Under the pieces are notes generated by a model, which saw nothing but the letters and a program-made list of their open reading frames with translations, was not told the DNA's origin and did no database searches. Shown one piece after another: positions 14,883-15,009 of a DNA stretch of 15,009 nt (positions are counted from its first letter, which is position 1; each line of letters opens with the position of its first letter). Source of the stretch: JBOHRE01 sp050732635 (GTDB lineage Bacteria; Gemmatimonadota; Gemmatimonadetes; Longimicrobiales; RSA9); the NCBI GenBank assembly GCA_050732635.1, contig JBOHRE010000081.1, positions 1 to 15,009 on the forward strand, in the 5' to 3' direction. Both the position numbers and the translations under genes were made by a program.

Positions 14883-15009
14883 TGATCTTGCCCCGCTTTC
14901 GTGGACACCTGTTCAGAGGCGGTTCTCGTATTCGACCGGACTCAGGTGGCCGAGTGCGGAGTGCCGCCTCTGTCGGTTATACCACACCTCAATGAAATCG
15001 AACAAGCGG
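14883..15009 (-). mobile_element. Right end of an IS3-family insertion sequence (continues off the window)
   Basis: The element edge is set at TGATCTTGCCCCGCTTTCG (from 14883). It starts with the TGA expected at IS3-type ends and is followed by the 3' end of an IS3-type transposase on the minus strand. The stretch 14883 to about 14909 is the likely terminal inverted repeat. The left end and any target-site duplication lie outside the window, so the boundary is not confirmed. Confidence 0.75.
14913..15008 (-). CDS. IS3-family transposase, C-terminal 31 residues (partial)
   Basis: Reading the minus strand from the window edge gives RLFDFIEVWYNRQRRHSALG, then HLSPVEYENRL and a TGA at 14915-14913. 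This matches the well-conserved end of IS3-family integrase-type transposases (IEvfYNrqRrHsaLgylsPxeye). The catalytic DDE residues lie upstream, outside the window, so activity cannot be judged. The stop is 30 bp from the inferred element end, normal for this family. Confidence 0.9.
   Translation of the reverse strand, partial: RLFDFIEVWYNRQRRHSALGHLSPVEYENRL

Overview
The window is about 15 kb of very GC-rich, gene-dense bacterial chromosome carrying mostly housekeeping genes, with a mobile element at the right edge. The mix suggests a Gram-negative, diderm, high-GC lineage: an outer-membrane barrel protein with signal peptide and C-terminal Phe, a PgpH-type cyclic-di-AMP hydrolase beside phoH and ybeY, a short divergent NFACT protein, and frequent GTG/TTG starts. 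Gemmatimonadota is my best guess. It rests on gene content and style only, not on a marker-gene comparison.

Left block (1-7254, all minus strand). One tightly packed gene string reads, in transcription order, PTS IIA (ptsN-like), vanZ-family gene, aspS, phoH, pgpH, ybeY, DUF502 membrane protein (runs off the left edge). The first two junctions overlap by 4 bp and most other gaps are 1-18 bp, so an operon is very likely. A promoter (TTGATA, 17 bp, TAATTT) lies just upstream at 7302-7330. Its core is RNA and translation quality control (aspS, phoH, ybeY) with second-messenger turnover (pgpH).

Middle block (7344-9591, plus strand). An outer-membrane barrel protein of unknown role is followed by a 160-bp spacer. 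The spacer starts with eight tandem 7-bp repeats, G-rich on the plus strand, and continues into GC palindromes. Then comes rlmN, which carries a 21-bp in-frame tandem duplication in its N-terminal extension and overlaps the next, convergent gene by 18 bp.

Right block (9574-13079, minus strand). A second operon reads panB, panC, a GlmU-derived protein, yqeK, and a LytR_C-domain protein. panB has a promoter with a perfect TTGACA -35 box that lies inside the start of the divergent NFACT gene. The GlmU-derived protein is the oddest gene here. It keeps the GlmU fold landmarks and linker but lacks the nucleotidyltransferase signature and stops before the acetyltransferase active-site region.

Right edge (13179-15009). 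The NFACT (Rqc2/RqcH-type) gene is on the plus strand, followed by a short CGCAGAG repeat cluster. After that comes the right end of an IS3-family insertion sequence, with the last 31 codons of its transposase on the minus strand. I saw no tRNA, rRNA, CRISPR array, prophage, defence island or biosynthetic cluster, and nothing that amounts to a new multi-gene system. The best leads are single-gene or regulatory oddities.
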